Notes under the pieces: generated by a model
What the model saw: the letters and a program-made list of their open reading frames with translations, nothing else
What the model was told of the DNA's origin: nothing
Databases searched by the model: none
Shown: positions 9,559-16,741 of the stretch, piece after piece
Layout of the letters: every line of letters begins with the position of its first letter
Numbering within the stretch: position 1 is the first letter of the stretch
Assembly: GCA_030447505.1 (NCBI GenBank)
Contig: JAUJOT010000007.1
Span: 1-64,000 of the forward strand
Direction: 5' to 3'
Length of the DNA stretch: 64,000 nt
Source: Solirubrobacteraceae bacterium
Lineage (GTDB): Bacteria > Actinomycetota > Thermoleophilia > Solirubrobacterales > Solirubrobacteraceae
Translations under genes and position numbers: made by a program

Positions 9559-10335
9559 TTGCTCGTCGCCGCCGTCGTGCTCGGGCTGGCGATCGGGCTC
9601 GTCGTCGGCTCCGTCGGCGGCGGCGGTGCGATCCTCGCGCTGCCCGTCTTCGTCTACGTGCTCGGCGAGCCGATCGGGCCGGCGGCTTCGGGATCGCTGG
9701 TGGTCGTGGCGGTGGCGGCGGCGGTCGGCGCCGGCTCGCTGGCACGCAGCGGGCAGGTCTGCTGGCCGATCGCCGGGACCTTTGCCGCGCCGGCCGCTGT
9801 CGGTGCACTGCTGGGGACGCTCGCCGGCGCAGAGGTCGGCTCGGCGCTGCTCGTGCTGCTGTTCGTGCCGGTGATGCTGGCGGCGTCGTTTGCGACCTGG
9901 CAGCGCGCGGGCGCCGGGTCCGGCGGCGGCGACCGCGGCTGCCCGCGACCGGCGCTCGCGCCGGTCCTGACGGCGGGCTTCGCCGTCGGCGTGCTGACCG
10001 GCTTCTTCGGCGTCGGCGGCGGGTTCGTGATCGTGCCCGTGCTGACGCTGTGGTTCGGCGTCGGCTTCCGCCGCGCGGTGGCGACGTCGCTTGTGATCAT
10101 CACGCTGACGGGCGTCGTGGCACTGGCCAGCCATCTGGGCACCGGCAGCGATATCGACCTCGGCGCGACGGCGGCGCTGGCGCTGCCGACGGCCGTCGGG
10201 GCGTTCCTCGGCGCGCACGTGGCGGAGCGACTGCCGCAGGCAGCGCTGGGCCGGGCGTTCGCGGTGGTCGTGTCTGCGGTCGCGCTGTTCCTGCTCGTCG
10301 ACGTGCTGGCGCTGGGCGGGCCGCCGGGCAGCTGA
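9559..10335 (+). CDS. TauE/SafE-family anion exporter, probable sulfite exporter
   Basis: This 258-aa polytopic membrane protein has about eight hydrophobic segments and two internally similar halves, each beginning with a Gly-rich motif (VGSVGGGGAILALPV and GFFGVGGGFVIVPV). That is characteristic of TauE/SafE transporters, which move sulfite, sulfoacetate or related organic anions. The likely start is TTG at 9559, 4 nt after the stop of the persulfide dioxygenase-like gene, which implies cotranscription. The pairing suggests that sulfite made from persulfide is exported. No ATG or GTG lies close by. Confidence 0.87.
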   Translation: MLVAAVVLGLAIGLVVGSVGGGGAILALPVFVYVLGEPIGPAASGSLVVVAVAAAVGAGSLARSGQVCWPIAGTFAAPAAVGALLGTLAGAEVGSALLVLLFVPVMLAASFATWQRAGAGSGGGDRGCPRPALAPVLTAGFAVGVLTGFFGVGGGFVIVPVLTLWFGVGFRRAVATSLVIITLTGVVALASHLGTGSDIDLGATAALALPTAVGAFLGAHVAERLPQAALGRAFAVVVSAVALFLLVDVLALGGPPGS

Positions 10336-10365
10336 CGGCTGTCGCGTCCGACGTCTCCCCCGGCG

Positions 10366-10548
10366 CTACGTCTCCCACCAGTTCCCGCGCTTCGCGCGGT
10401 AGCGCTTCAGGCGCCTGAGCAGCCACTCCAGGAGGTTCTGCAAGCGCTCGAGCGCGACCTCCTTGAAGAGCGCGATCGCGTCGATCGGCTTGTGCTCGAC
10501 GGGCGGCGCGGCGGGTGGCGGCTGCGGGGCGCGCTCGGTCGTCCTCAC
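10366..10548 (-). CDS. Small 60-aa protein of unknown function, coupled to the MocA-like gene
   Basis: The GTG start (10548) overlaps the TGA stop of the preceding gene in the sequence GTGA, so translation is probably coupled. The N-terminal 20 residues are Pro- and Ala-rich. A predicted amphipathic helix follows (DAIALFKEVALERLQNLLEW), then a strongly basic end LLRRLKRYRAKRGNWWET. I recognise no family. It could be a small nucleic-acid- or membrane-binding protein. It is too short and compositionally biased for certainty. Confidence 0.5.
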   Translation of the reverse strand: MRTTERAPQPPPAAPPVEHKPIDAIALFKEVALERLQNLLEWLLRRLKRYRAKRGNWWET

Positions 10549-11123
10549 CGGCGCAGCTCCTCGAGGGCCTCGGGCGTGTCGACGTCGGCCGGCGAGCAGA
10601 GGTGCGAGCACTCGATCGGATCGGCGCCGATCGCCTTGAGCACCTCGCGCGCGCCGACATCGCCCTCGAGCGCCGCGATGCGCGCGAAGTGGTCGCGCCC
10701 GAGCACCACCGGGTGGCCCGGCATCCCGTCGTAGATCGCGCGTGCCCGCGCCGCCGCGCCGTGCTCCTGCGCAAGCGCCGCGAACCGCGCGATGACGTCG
10801 GGCGTGATCCGCGGCATGTCGCCCAGCGTCAGGACGGCGGCCTCGGCGTCGGCGACCGCCGCGATGCCGCAGCGCAGCGACGCCGCCTGTCCCTCGGCCC
10901 AGTCCGCGCACACGACCGGCTCGGCCTGGCCGAAGTCGACGCCCGCACGGACCTGCTCGGCGCGCGCGCCGAGGACGACCACGATGCGCCCGATCGCCGG
11001 CACCGCCTCGACGGCGCGCAGCGCATGCTCGAGCAGCGGGATCCCGTCGAGCTCGGCGAGCTGCTTGGCGCTGCTGCCGAAGCGCGACCCCGATCCCGCT
11101 GCCAGGACGACGGCTGCGATCAC
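10545..11123 (-). CDS. MobA/MocA-like NTP transferase (molybdopterin nucleotidyltransferase)
   Basis: The 192 residues form a small GT-A nucleotidyltransferase: AAVVLAAGSGSRFGSSAKQLAEL (NTP-binding loop with Arg and Lys), TLGDMPRITPDVI (metal Asp) and GHPVVLGRDHF. MocA adds CMP to molybdopterin for enzymes of the xanthine dehydrogenase and CO dehydrogenase family, which would suit the coxG gene at 36220. MobA and other sugar-nucleotide relatives are alternatives. The start is GTG at 11123 and overlaps the upstream 45-codon frame. Its stop overlaps the 60-aa gene, so three genes are chained. Confidence 0.82.
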   Translation of the reverse strand: MIAAVVLAAGSGSRFGSSAKQLAELDGIPLLEHALRAVEAVPAIGRIVVVLGARAEQVRAGVDFGQAEPVVCADWAEGQAASLRCGIAAVADAEAAVLTLGDMPRITPDVIARFAALAQEHGAAARARAIYDGMPGHPVVLGRDHFARIAALEGDVGAREVLKAIGADPIECSHLCSPADVDTPEALEELRR

Positions 11124-11257
11124 CGCGCGCTCGCGGTCGTGAGCGCGCGCCTGGTCGCCACGCGCGCGAGGTGGCGCTTGTAGCCGGGCGTGTCGCTCTG
11201 CTGCTCGCGCGAGATCGTCCGCACGACGCGTTGGATACCCGCCGGTCTTTCAGGCAA
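11120..11257 (-). CDS. Possible 45-aa small protein bridging the DMT transporter and MocA-like genes
   Basis: A TTG-initiated frame (11257) begins inside the last codons of the transporter gene and ends with TGA overlapping the GTG of the MocA-like gene. The composition looks protein-like and not like a shadow frame (RTISREQQSDTPGYKRHLAR), with a basic C-terminus. GTG inside the frame (about residue 12) is an alternative start. It resembles no family I know and may be the relic tail of a larger gene. Confidence 0.4.
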   Translation of the reverse strand: MPERPAGIQRVVRTISREQQSDTPGYKRHLARVATRRALTTASAR

Positions 11258-12113
11258 CCACCTTTGCCGCAGCGCGGCGCGTCGCAATCACGATCCCCGC
11301 GACGATCAGCGCCACGCCGGCGAGCTGCAGCGGCGCGGGATCCTCGCCGAGCAGCACGATCCCGAGTAGCACGGAGCCGACCGGCTGCACCGTCAGCACG
11401 ACCGAGGTCAGCGACGCCGGCAGCCGCGGCAGCGCCACGGCGATCAGCAGCCAGCCGAGCACCTGCGAGGTCAGCGCGAGCGTGAACAGCCACCCGTGCG
11501 CGGGCCAGCTCGGGGCGAGATCGACCTCGCCGAGCAGCCCGCCCGTGACCGCGGCCACGGCCGTCGCCCCGAGCGTCGCCGCGAACAGCGGCCCCGCCGG
11601 TCGGCGCAGGTCGCGGCCCATCTCGCGCAGCACGAGGATGAAGCCCGTGTACGCGACCGCCGTCAGCACGCCGTAGACCGCGCCGAGCTCGGGATCGGCG
11701 CCGTACGCACCCTCGCCGATGACCCCCGAGATCAGCACTGCGCCCGCGAACACGAGCGGCACCGCCAGCGCGATGCGCGCGGACGGCTTCTCGCCGAGCA
11801 GCGCCCACGCGGCGGCCGCGACGAGCACGACCTGGAGGTTGGCGAGCGTCGTCGCAAGCCCCGCCCCGACGAAGCCGATCGCGTGGTGCCAGAGGATCAG
11901 GTCGGCGGCGAAGAACGCACCCGCCGCGGTCGCGTAGCGCCAGTGGCCGGGCGGCGGCGGGCCGCGGCGCCGGCGCTCGCGCAGCGCGAGGGCGCCGAGC
12001 AGCGGCAGCGCGTAGCCGCAGCGAAAGACGGCGGCGGTCGACGGACTCACGTTCGCGAGGTCGACGAGGATCGCCGAGAACGCAATCGCGACGGCGCCCG
12101 CGAGCGCCGCCAG
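11250..12113 (-). CDS. EamA/DMT-family transporter with an apparent CTG start
   Basis: This is a ten-helix drug/metabolite transporter built of two EamA repeats; motifs such as WHHAIGFVGAGLATTLANLQ and LTSVVLTVQPVGSVLLG are typical. Substrates are unpredictable for this family. The first ordinary start (GTG 12050) would remove the first membrane helix. In frame upstream, the open frame encodes LAALAGAVAIAFSAILVDLA with no ATG, GTG or TTG. CTG at 12113 has GGAG (12126-12123) 9 nt before it and gives 287 aa, the family size. ATT at 12143 is another candidate. Confidence 0.8.
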   Translation of the reverse strand: MAALAGAVAIAFSAILVDLANVSPSTAAVFRCGYALPLLGALALRERRRRGPPPPGHWRYATAAGAFFAADLILWHHAIGFVGAGLATTLANLQVVLVAAAAWALLGEKPSARIALAVPLVFAGAVLISGVIGEGAYGADPELGAVYGVLTAVAYTGFILVLREMGRDLRRPAGPLFAATLGATAVAAVTGGLLGEVDLAPSWPAHGWLFTLALTSQVLGWLLIAVALPRLPASLTSVVLTVQPVGSVLLGIVLLGEDPAPLQLAGVALIVAGIVIATRRAAAKVVA

Positions 12114-12135
12114 CGCGGGCTGCTCCGTGAGGGCG

Positions 12136-12546
12136 TTACGAATCGGCCGCGGCGTCGAGGACCTGGTTGACGAGCGCGTCGGCGTCGGCGTTCTGCGCGC
12201 GCGGGACGGAGCGGATCGACCAGCGCTCGAAGCCGCGCAGCGTCTGCAGCGCCGCCGCGTGCAGCGGCTTCATGTCCGGATGCCGGACCTTGTAGACCCC
12301 GTTGACCTGCTTGGCGACGAGTTCGGAGTCGTTGACGATCTCGACCTCTGCGGCGCCCAGCTCGCGCGCCTTCTGCAGGCCGAGCAGCAGGCCGCGGTAC
12401 TCGGCGACGTTGTTCGTCGCGACGCCGATTCGCTCGGCGGCCTCTGCGATGACGTCACCGTCGCGCGTCGAGACGACGGCGCCGGCGGCGGCCGGCCCCG
12501 GGTTTCCGCGCGCGGCGCCGTCGACGTGCACGACGACGACCTTCAT
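12136..12546 (-). CDS. RNase HI-like protein
   Basis: It probably cleaves RNA in RNA-DNA hybrids. The 136-aa protein starts MKVVVVHVDGAARGNPGPAA and has all four acidic residues of the DEDD site: D in HVDGAARG, E in TNNVAEYRGLL, D in IVNDSELV and D in NADADALVNQ. It is the short, handle-less type common in actinobacteria, where it is often fused to other domains. The ATG at 12546 was preferred to an upstream start at 12642 that would overlap the 72-aa gene. It follows that gene by 10 nt and is probably cotranscribed. Confidence 0.9.
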   Translation of the reverse strand: MKVVVVHVDGAARGNPGPAAAGAVVSTRDGDVIAEAAERIGVATNNVAEYRGLLLGLQKARELGAAEVEIVNDSELVAKQVNGVYKVRHPDMKPLHAAALQTLRGFERWSIRSVPRAQNADADALVNQVLDAAADS

Positions 12547-12556
12547 CGCCGACGGC

Positions 12557-12775
12557 TCACTCCGGTTCGATGCGCGGGAACTCGCCGGGGACGCGCGCGC
12601 GGCGGCGGTCGCGCCTCTGGCGCTGCTCGACGGCGGCCGCATCGTCGTTCGGTCCGCGCCGCTCGGACTTGCGGCGGTCGACGATCACCGTGACGCTGTC
12701 GTCGTCGGCGTAGTAGGCGGTGAGCTTGTCGAACAGCTCGGCCTCCAGGGCCTCTGGCACGACGCAGTAGATCAT
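12557..12775 (-). CDS. Small conserved-looking protein, 72 aa, basic C-terminus
   Basis: It opens with a compact folded-looking segment (MIYCVVPEALEAELFDKL, then DDDSVTVIVDRRKSERR). The rest is highly charged and Arg-rich with a repeated RR-x-RR pattern. The DRRKSERR stretch recurs in many small actinobacterial proteins of unknown role. It precedes the RNase HI-like gene by 10 nt. A -10 box lies 6 nt before its ATG and no Shine-Dalgarno sequence is visible. Function unknown. Confidence 0.7.
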   Translation of the reverse strand: MIYCVVPEALEAELFDKLTAYYADDDSVTVIVDRRKSERRGPNDDAAAVEQRQRRDRRRARVPGEFPRIEPE

Positions 12776-12781
12776 CGCCTC

Positions 12782-12787
12782 ACCCTA
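12782..12787 (-). promoter_or_regulatory. -10 box TAGGGT, 6 nt before the start codon
   Basis: On the minus strand, TAGGGT is followed by GAGGCG and then the ATG at 12775. This is the same box and spacing as upstream of the CoxG-like gene at 36681. It suggests a leaderless mRNA for the 72-aa and RNase HI-like genes. Confidence 0.45.
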
Positions 12788-12838
12788 GTGGCTCGTCTCG
12801 TGACGTCATGCTCGGCAACGGCGCTCACGAGCGCGGCC

Positions 12839-13627
12839 TCACGCGGCGAGGACGAGCCGTCCGCGCTCGTCGGCGACGGCGTTGGCGACCTGTTCGGCTT
12901 CGCTCAGCTCCGACAGCTCCGCGCCCTGGCCGGCGACCCGCACGCCGGCCGCCTCGTCGGCGAGGTCGACCTCGTAGCGGTACCAGCACAGCTCCCAGCC
13001 GACGACGACCGTCACGATCGCGCCTTCGACCTCGGAGGGCACGACGGCGACGATCGGCGTGCCGAGCGAGCGCGTCACGCCGGCGATCCGCCGCGGGTGG
13101 CCGCTCTTGTTGAACACGTCGAGCGCCCGCGCCATCTTCAGGTCGGCGTTGGTCGGCACGGCGTGCACGTGGCGCGGCTCGCGCGAGGCGCTGTGCGGCT
13201 CGAGCGCGGCGGGGGCCGCCGGGGCGCCGCGGTCGGTCCTGCCGCCGCCCGGGGGAAGCTCCGGCTCGTCCTCGGCGACCCGCCCCGCACGGTCGCGGCT
13301 CGGGCTCTCGATGCGGTCCACGTTGGAGGAGATGCGCCGGTAGGGCAGCTCGACCGCCGGCGCCGGCTCGCGGCGCTGGGGCTTCAGGCGGCCGAGCAGC
13401 GACCGCGGCCCGCCACGCGAGCCGTTGCGGCCGCGAACGCCGAGTCCGTTGTCGGCGCCCTCTCGAATCCAGCCCTCGTTTGCGGCGCGCGCGGTGCACA
13501 GCTCGCAGACCATCCGCCGCGACCCGTTGGCGATGAACGCGTCGGCGTGCTCGCCGCGCAGGAGCGTGCGGCCACACACGTCGCAGGCGACGGCGGCGCG
13601 GCTCGTCGTGATCGACTTTCGCTCCAT
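12839..13627 (-). CDS. Uncharacterised 262-aa protein with N-terminal zinc-ribbon-like cysteines
   Basis: Residues 15-45 hold two Cys pairs (CDVCG and CELC, about 24 residues apart), suggesting a structural zinc site. A long Arg-, Pro- and Gly-rich linker (about 60-150) follows. The C-terminal ~100 residues look folded (LKMARALDVFNKSGHPRRIAG, VVGWELCWYRYEVDL). The two ends could be a nucleic-acid-binding head and an unknown domain. It stands alone between two gaps. I cannot assign a function or a family. Confidence 0.75.
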   Translation of the reverse strand: MERKSITTSRAAVACDVCGRTLLRGEHADAFIANGSRRMVCELCTARAANEGWIREGADNGLGVRGRNGSRGGPRSLLGRLKPQRREPAPAVELPYRRISSNVDRIESPSRDRAGRVAEDEPELPPGGGRTDRGAPAAPAALEPHSASREPRHVHAVPTNADLKMARALDVFNKSGHPRRIAGVTRSLGTPIVAVVPSEVEGAIVTVVVGWELCWYRYEVDLADEAAGVRVAGQGAELSELSEAEQVANAVADERGRLVLAA

Positions 13628-13721
13628 CTGGCCGTCAGGGTACCGGCCGAGGCGAGGTCGCAGCCTGCCCGTTCAACGAGTGTTCGACGCGCCCGCGCGC
13701 GTTGCGAGCCAGCCACCAACC

Positions 13722-13751
13722 GGGCGCGCGCCGACGACAAGAGGCGCGCCC
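13722..13751 (-). terminator. GC-rich hairpin downstream of the EF-G-like gene
   Basis: GGGCGCGC (13722-13729) and GCGCGCCC (13744-13751) form a perfect 8-bp stem 4 nt beyond the EF-G-like stop codon. There is no T-run, as is common in GC-rich actinobacteria. Confidence 0.45.
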
Positions 13752-13755
13752 TCCC

Positions 13756-15831
13756 CTACGCGCTGATCGTCTCCTGCTCGGTGGCCGCCGCGACGATCTT
13801 CTGCTGCAGGTGCGCCGGCACCTCCTCGTAGCGCAGGAACTCCATCGTGTAGTCGCCCTGGCCGCCGGTCAGCGAGCGCAGGTCGGGCGCGTAGGTGAGC
13901 ATCTCGGACATCGGCACCTCGGCCTTGACCTCGGTCAGGCCGCCGCCGATCGAGTCCATCCCCTGCGGCCTCCCGCGGCGCGAGTTGAGATCGCCGATGA
14001 CGTCGCCGACGGAGTCCTCGGGGATCGACAGCGTCACGAGCATGATCGGCTCCAGCAGCGCCGGCGAGGCGTTGCCCATCGCCTCCCTCATCGCGATCGA
14101 GCCGGCGAGCTTGAAGGCCATCTCCGACGAGTCGACGGTGTGGTAGCTGCCGTCGAACAACCTGACGGAGACGTCCTTGACCGGGCAGCCCGCGATCGGG
14201 CCGGACTGCATCGCGTCGACGACGCCCTTCTCGACGGCCGGGATGAACGACGTGGGAATGACGCCGCCCTTGATCTGGTTGACGAACTCAAAGCCCGCGC
14301 CGGGTTCGCGCGGCTCGATCGAGATGTGGCAGTCGCCGAACTGGCCGCGTCCGCCGGACTGCTTCTTGTGGCGCCCGTGCGCCTTGGCCGGCTTGCGGAT
14401 CGTCTCCATGTAGGGCACCCGCGGCGGCTTCAGCGTGACCTCGGCGCCGAAGCGCTCCTTCAACCGCTCGACGACCACCTCGACGTGCATCTGCGACAGC
14501 CCGGCGATGATCTGGTCGCCCGTCTGCTCGTCGCGGTGCAGGTCGATCGTCGGGTCCTCCTCCTGCAGCCGGCGCAGCGACGTGAACACCTTGTCCTCGT
14601 CGCCCTGGGCCTCCATCGCGAACGCCATGACGGGCGCGGGCAGCTGGATCGCAGGCATCGAGATCGGCTCGTCGCGCTCGGCCAGCCAGTCGCCGGCGCG
14701 GGTCTCCTTGAGCTTCGCGACGGCGCCGATGTCGCCCGGGCCGAACTCGTCGGCGTGGCCGGACTCCTTGCCGCTGAAGACGAGCAGCTGGCCGACGCGC
14801 TCCTTGTTGTGGCTCGTCGTGTTCATCACGTGGCTGTCGTGGCGCATGACGCCCTGGTAGACGCGGAAGAGGTTGATGCGCCCGGCGAACGGGTCGGCGC
14901 GGGTCTTGAAGACGTAGGCGTACAGCGGCGCGTCGGGGTCGGCGTCGAGGGTGATCTCGGGCAGCTCCAGCGAGCCGTGCTTGACCGGCGACGGGAGGTC
15001 CTCGACGATCGCGTCGAGCAGGCGGTTGGTGCCGAGGTTGCGCGTCGCGACGCCGCAGACGACCGGAAACAGCGAGCCGTGGTTCGTGCCGTCCTTGAGC
15101 ACGCCGACGATCTCGTCGTGGGCGATCTCATCGCCTTCGAGGTAGCGCTCCATCAGCGAGTCCGAGACCTCGCAGATCTCGTCCATCATCTTCTCGCGGT
15201 ACTCCTCGGCGAGGTCCTGCAGCTCGGCCGGGATCTCGATCTCGGTGCAGTTGTCGCGGCTGGCGGGGGTCGGATTCGAATACTGGTAGGCCTTCATGTC
15301 GACGAGATCGACGATCCCGCAGACGTCCTGCTCGGAGCCGATCGGGATCTCCGTCGCGACGACGTGGCCGCCGAAGGCGTCCTTGAGCGATTCGAGCGTG
15401 CGAAAGAAGTCGGCGCGCTCACGGTCGAGCATGTTCACGAAGATCATCCGCGCGAGGTCGAGCTCCTCCGCCCGCGCCCACAGGCGCCGCGTCGTGACCT
15501 CGGCGCCCATGACGCCGTTGACGACGAAGACCGCCGATTCGCAGACGCGCATCGCGCCGAGCGCGTCGGCGACGAAGCTCGGCTCGCCGGGCGTGTCGAT
15601 CAGGTTGATCTTGCGCCCGTCCCACTCGAACGAGCTGAGCGCGAGCGAGATCGACATCTTGCGCGACTGCTCGTCGGGCTCGGAGTCCGAGACGGTCGTG
15701 CCGTCGAGCACCGAGCCGAGCCGGTTGGTCGCCTTCGCCTCGAACAGGAGCGCCTCGTGCAGCGAGGTCTTTCCGCTGCCGCGATGACCGATCAGGGCTA
15801 CGTTGCGAATGCGGTCAGCAGGCTTGTGCAT
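13756..15831 (-). CDS. EF-G-like translation factor with altered GTPase motifs
   Basis: The 691 residues cover the five EF-G domains (GTPase, then II to V; C-terminal EFG_C with RRGRPQGMDS). It is not a standard EF-G. The P-loop is GHRGSGKTS in place of AHIDAGKTT. The switch II motif DTPGHVDF reads DTPGEPSF (Glu83 in place of the catalytic His). NKxD reads NMLD. Mycobacterial FusA2 is another EF-G paralogue with altered motifs. A role in ribosome binding or antibiotic protection without normal hydrolysis is an inference. The ATG has a GAGGAGAGGAG ribosome-binding stretch. Confidence 0.9.
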   Translation of the reverse strand: MHKPADRIRNVALIGHRGSGKTSLHEALLFEAKATNRLGSVLDGTTVSDSEPDEQSRKMSISLALSSFEWDGRKINLIDTPGEPSFVADALGAMRVCESAVFVVNGVMGAEVTTRRLWARAEELDLARMIFVNMLDRERADFFRTLESLKDAFGGHVVATEIPIGSEQDVCGIVDLVDMKAYQYSNPTPASRDNCTEIEIPAELQDLAEEYREKMMDEICEVSDSLMERYLEGDEIAHDEIVGVLKDGTNHGSLFPVVCGVATRNLGTNRLLDAIVEDLPSPVKHGSLELPEITLDADPDAPLYAYVFKTRADPFAGRINLFRVYQGVMRHDSHVMNTTSHNKERVGQLLVFSGKESGHADEFGPGDIGAVAKLKETRAGDWLAERDEPISMPAIQLPAPVMAFAMEAQGDEDKVFTSLRRLQEEDPTIDLHRDEQTGDQIIAGLSQMHVEVVVERLKERFGAEVTLKPPRVPYMETIRKPAKAHGRHKKQSGGRGQFGDCHISIEPREPGAGFEFVNQIKGGVIPTSFIPAVEKGVVDAMQSGPIAGCPVKDVSVRLFDGSYHTVDSSEMAFKLAGSIAMREAMGNASPALLEPIMLVTLSIPEDSVGDVIGDLNSRRGRPQGMDSIGGGLTEVKAEVPMSEMLTYAPDLRSLTGGQGDYTMEFLRYEEVPAHLQQKIVAAATEQETISA

Positions 15832-15949
15832 GCCGCGGCTCCTCTCCTCGGGGATCGCGGGATGCTAGTCGTTCGTCGCGGCTCTGGCGACCGCCGGATG
15901 ATCGTCGTCGGCGCCGGCGCGGCAGCAGCGCGCGAGGAGCCGGCGGACC

Positions 15950-16738
15950 TCAGGCGCCGTCGATGTTCTCGCCCGCCATGCGGCCCCGCAGCCGCAGCAC
16001 GGCCTTCGTATGCAGCTGCGATACGCGCGACTCGGTCACGCCGAGAACCTCGCCGATCTCTCGCAGGGTCAGGTTCTCGTAGTAGTACAGCGCGACGACC
16101 AGCTTCTCGCGCTCGGGCAGCCGCGCGATCGCGTCGGCGATCCGGTCCTTCAGGTCGGTCGCGTCCATGACCTGCGCGGGATCGGGGGCGCCGGGGTCCT
16201 GCAGCGTGTCCAGCAGCGAGACCTGGTCGCCGGAGGCGTCGGACACCGTCCACAGCTCGTCGAGCGCGGCGACCGTCGAGTTGGAGATCTGCAGCAGCGC
16301 GTCCTGGAACTCCGAGACCGACATCTCGAGCTCCTTGGCCATCTCCTCGTCGTTCGGCGCGCGCTGGAGCTTGTGCTCGAGCTTCGTGTTGGCACGCTCG
16401 ATCGCGCGGGCGCGGGCGCGCACCGAGCGCGGGACCCAGTCCAGCGAGCGCAGCTCGTCGATGATCGCGCCCTTGATGCGCGTGATCGCGTACGTCTCGA
16501 ACTTGATCTCGCGCTCGAGCTCGAAGCGCTCGATCGCGGAGATCAGGCCGCCCAGGCCGTAGGAGATCAGGTCGGCCTCCTCGACGTGAGCGGGCAGCCC
16601 GGAGGCCATCCGGCCGGAGACGTACTTGACGAGCGGCGAGTAGGCGACGACCAGTCGTTCGCGCGCGCGGTCGTCCCCATCGCGCTTGTAGCGGCGCCAC
16701 AGATCCTTCAGCTCGATTGATTTGACGTTGGTCTCCAT
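15950..16738 (-). CDS. Sigma factor of the FliA/WhiG (sigma-28) family
   Basis: This 262-aa alternative sigma factor has region 2 with VEEADLISYGLGGLISAIERF and FETYAITRIKGAIIDELR. Region 3 includes WVPRSVRARARAIE, and region 4 is LPEREKLVVALYYYENLTLREIGEVLGVTESRVSQ. In actinobacteria these factors drive flagellar or, as WhiG, differentiation genes. Which applies here cannot be told, because no flagellar or sporulation genes are in the window. It begins 3 nt after the recombinase stop codon, so the two are one transcription unit. Confidence 0.93.
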   Translation of the reverse strand: METNVKSIELKDLWRRYKRDGDDRARERLVVAYSPLVKYVSGRMASGLPAHVEEADLISYGLGGLISAIERFELEREIKFETYAITRIKGAIIDELRSLDWVPRSVRARARAIERANTKLEHKLQRAPNDEEMAKELEMSVSEFQDALLQISNSTVAALDELWTVSDASGDQVSLLDTLQDPGAPDPAQVMDATDLKDRIADAIARLPEREKLVVALYYYENLTLREIGEVLGVTESRVSQLHTKAVLRLRGRMAGENIDGA

Positions 16739-16741
16739 CCC

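Noticed and set aside
13702-16170. 822-codon plus-strand open frame opposite the EF-G-like gene
   Set aside because: Shadow of an intact five-domain protein on the other strand.
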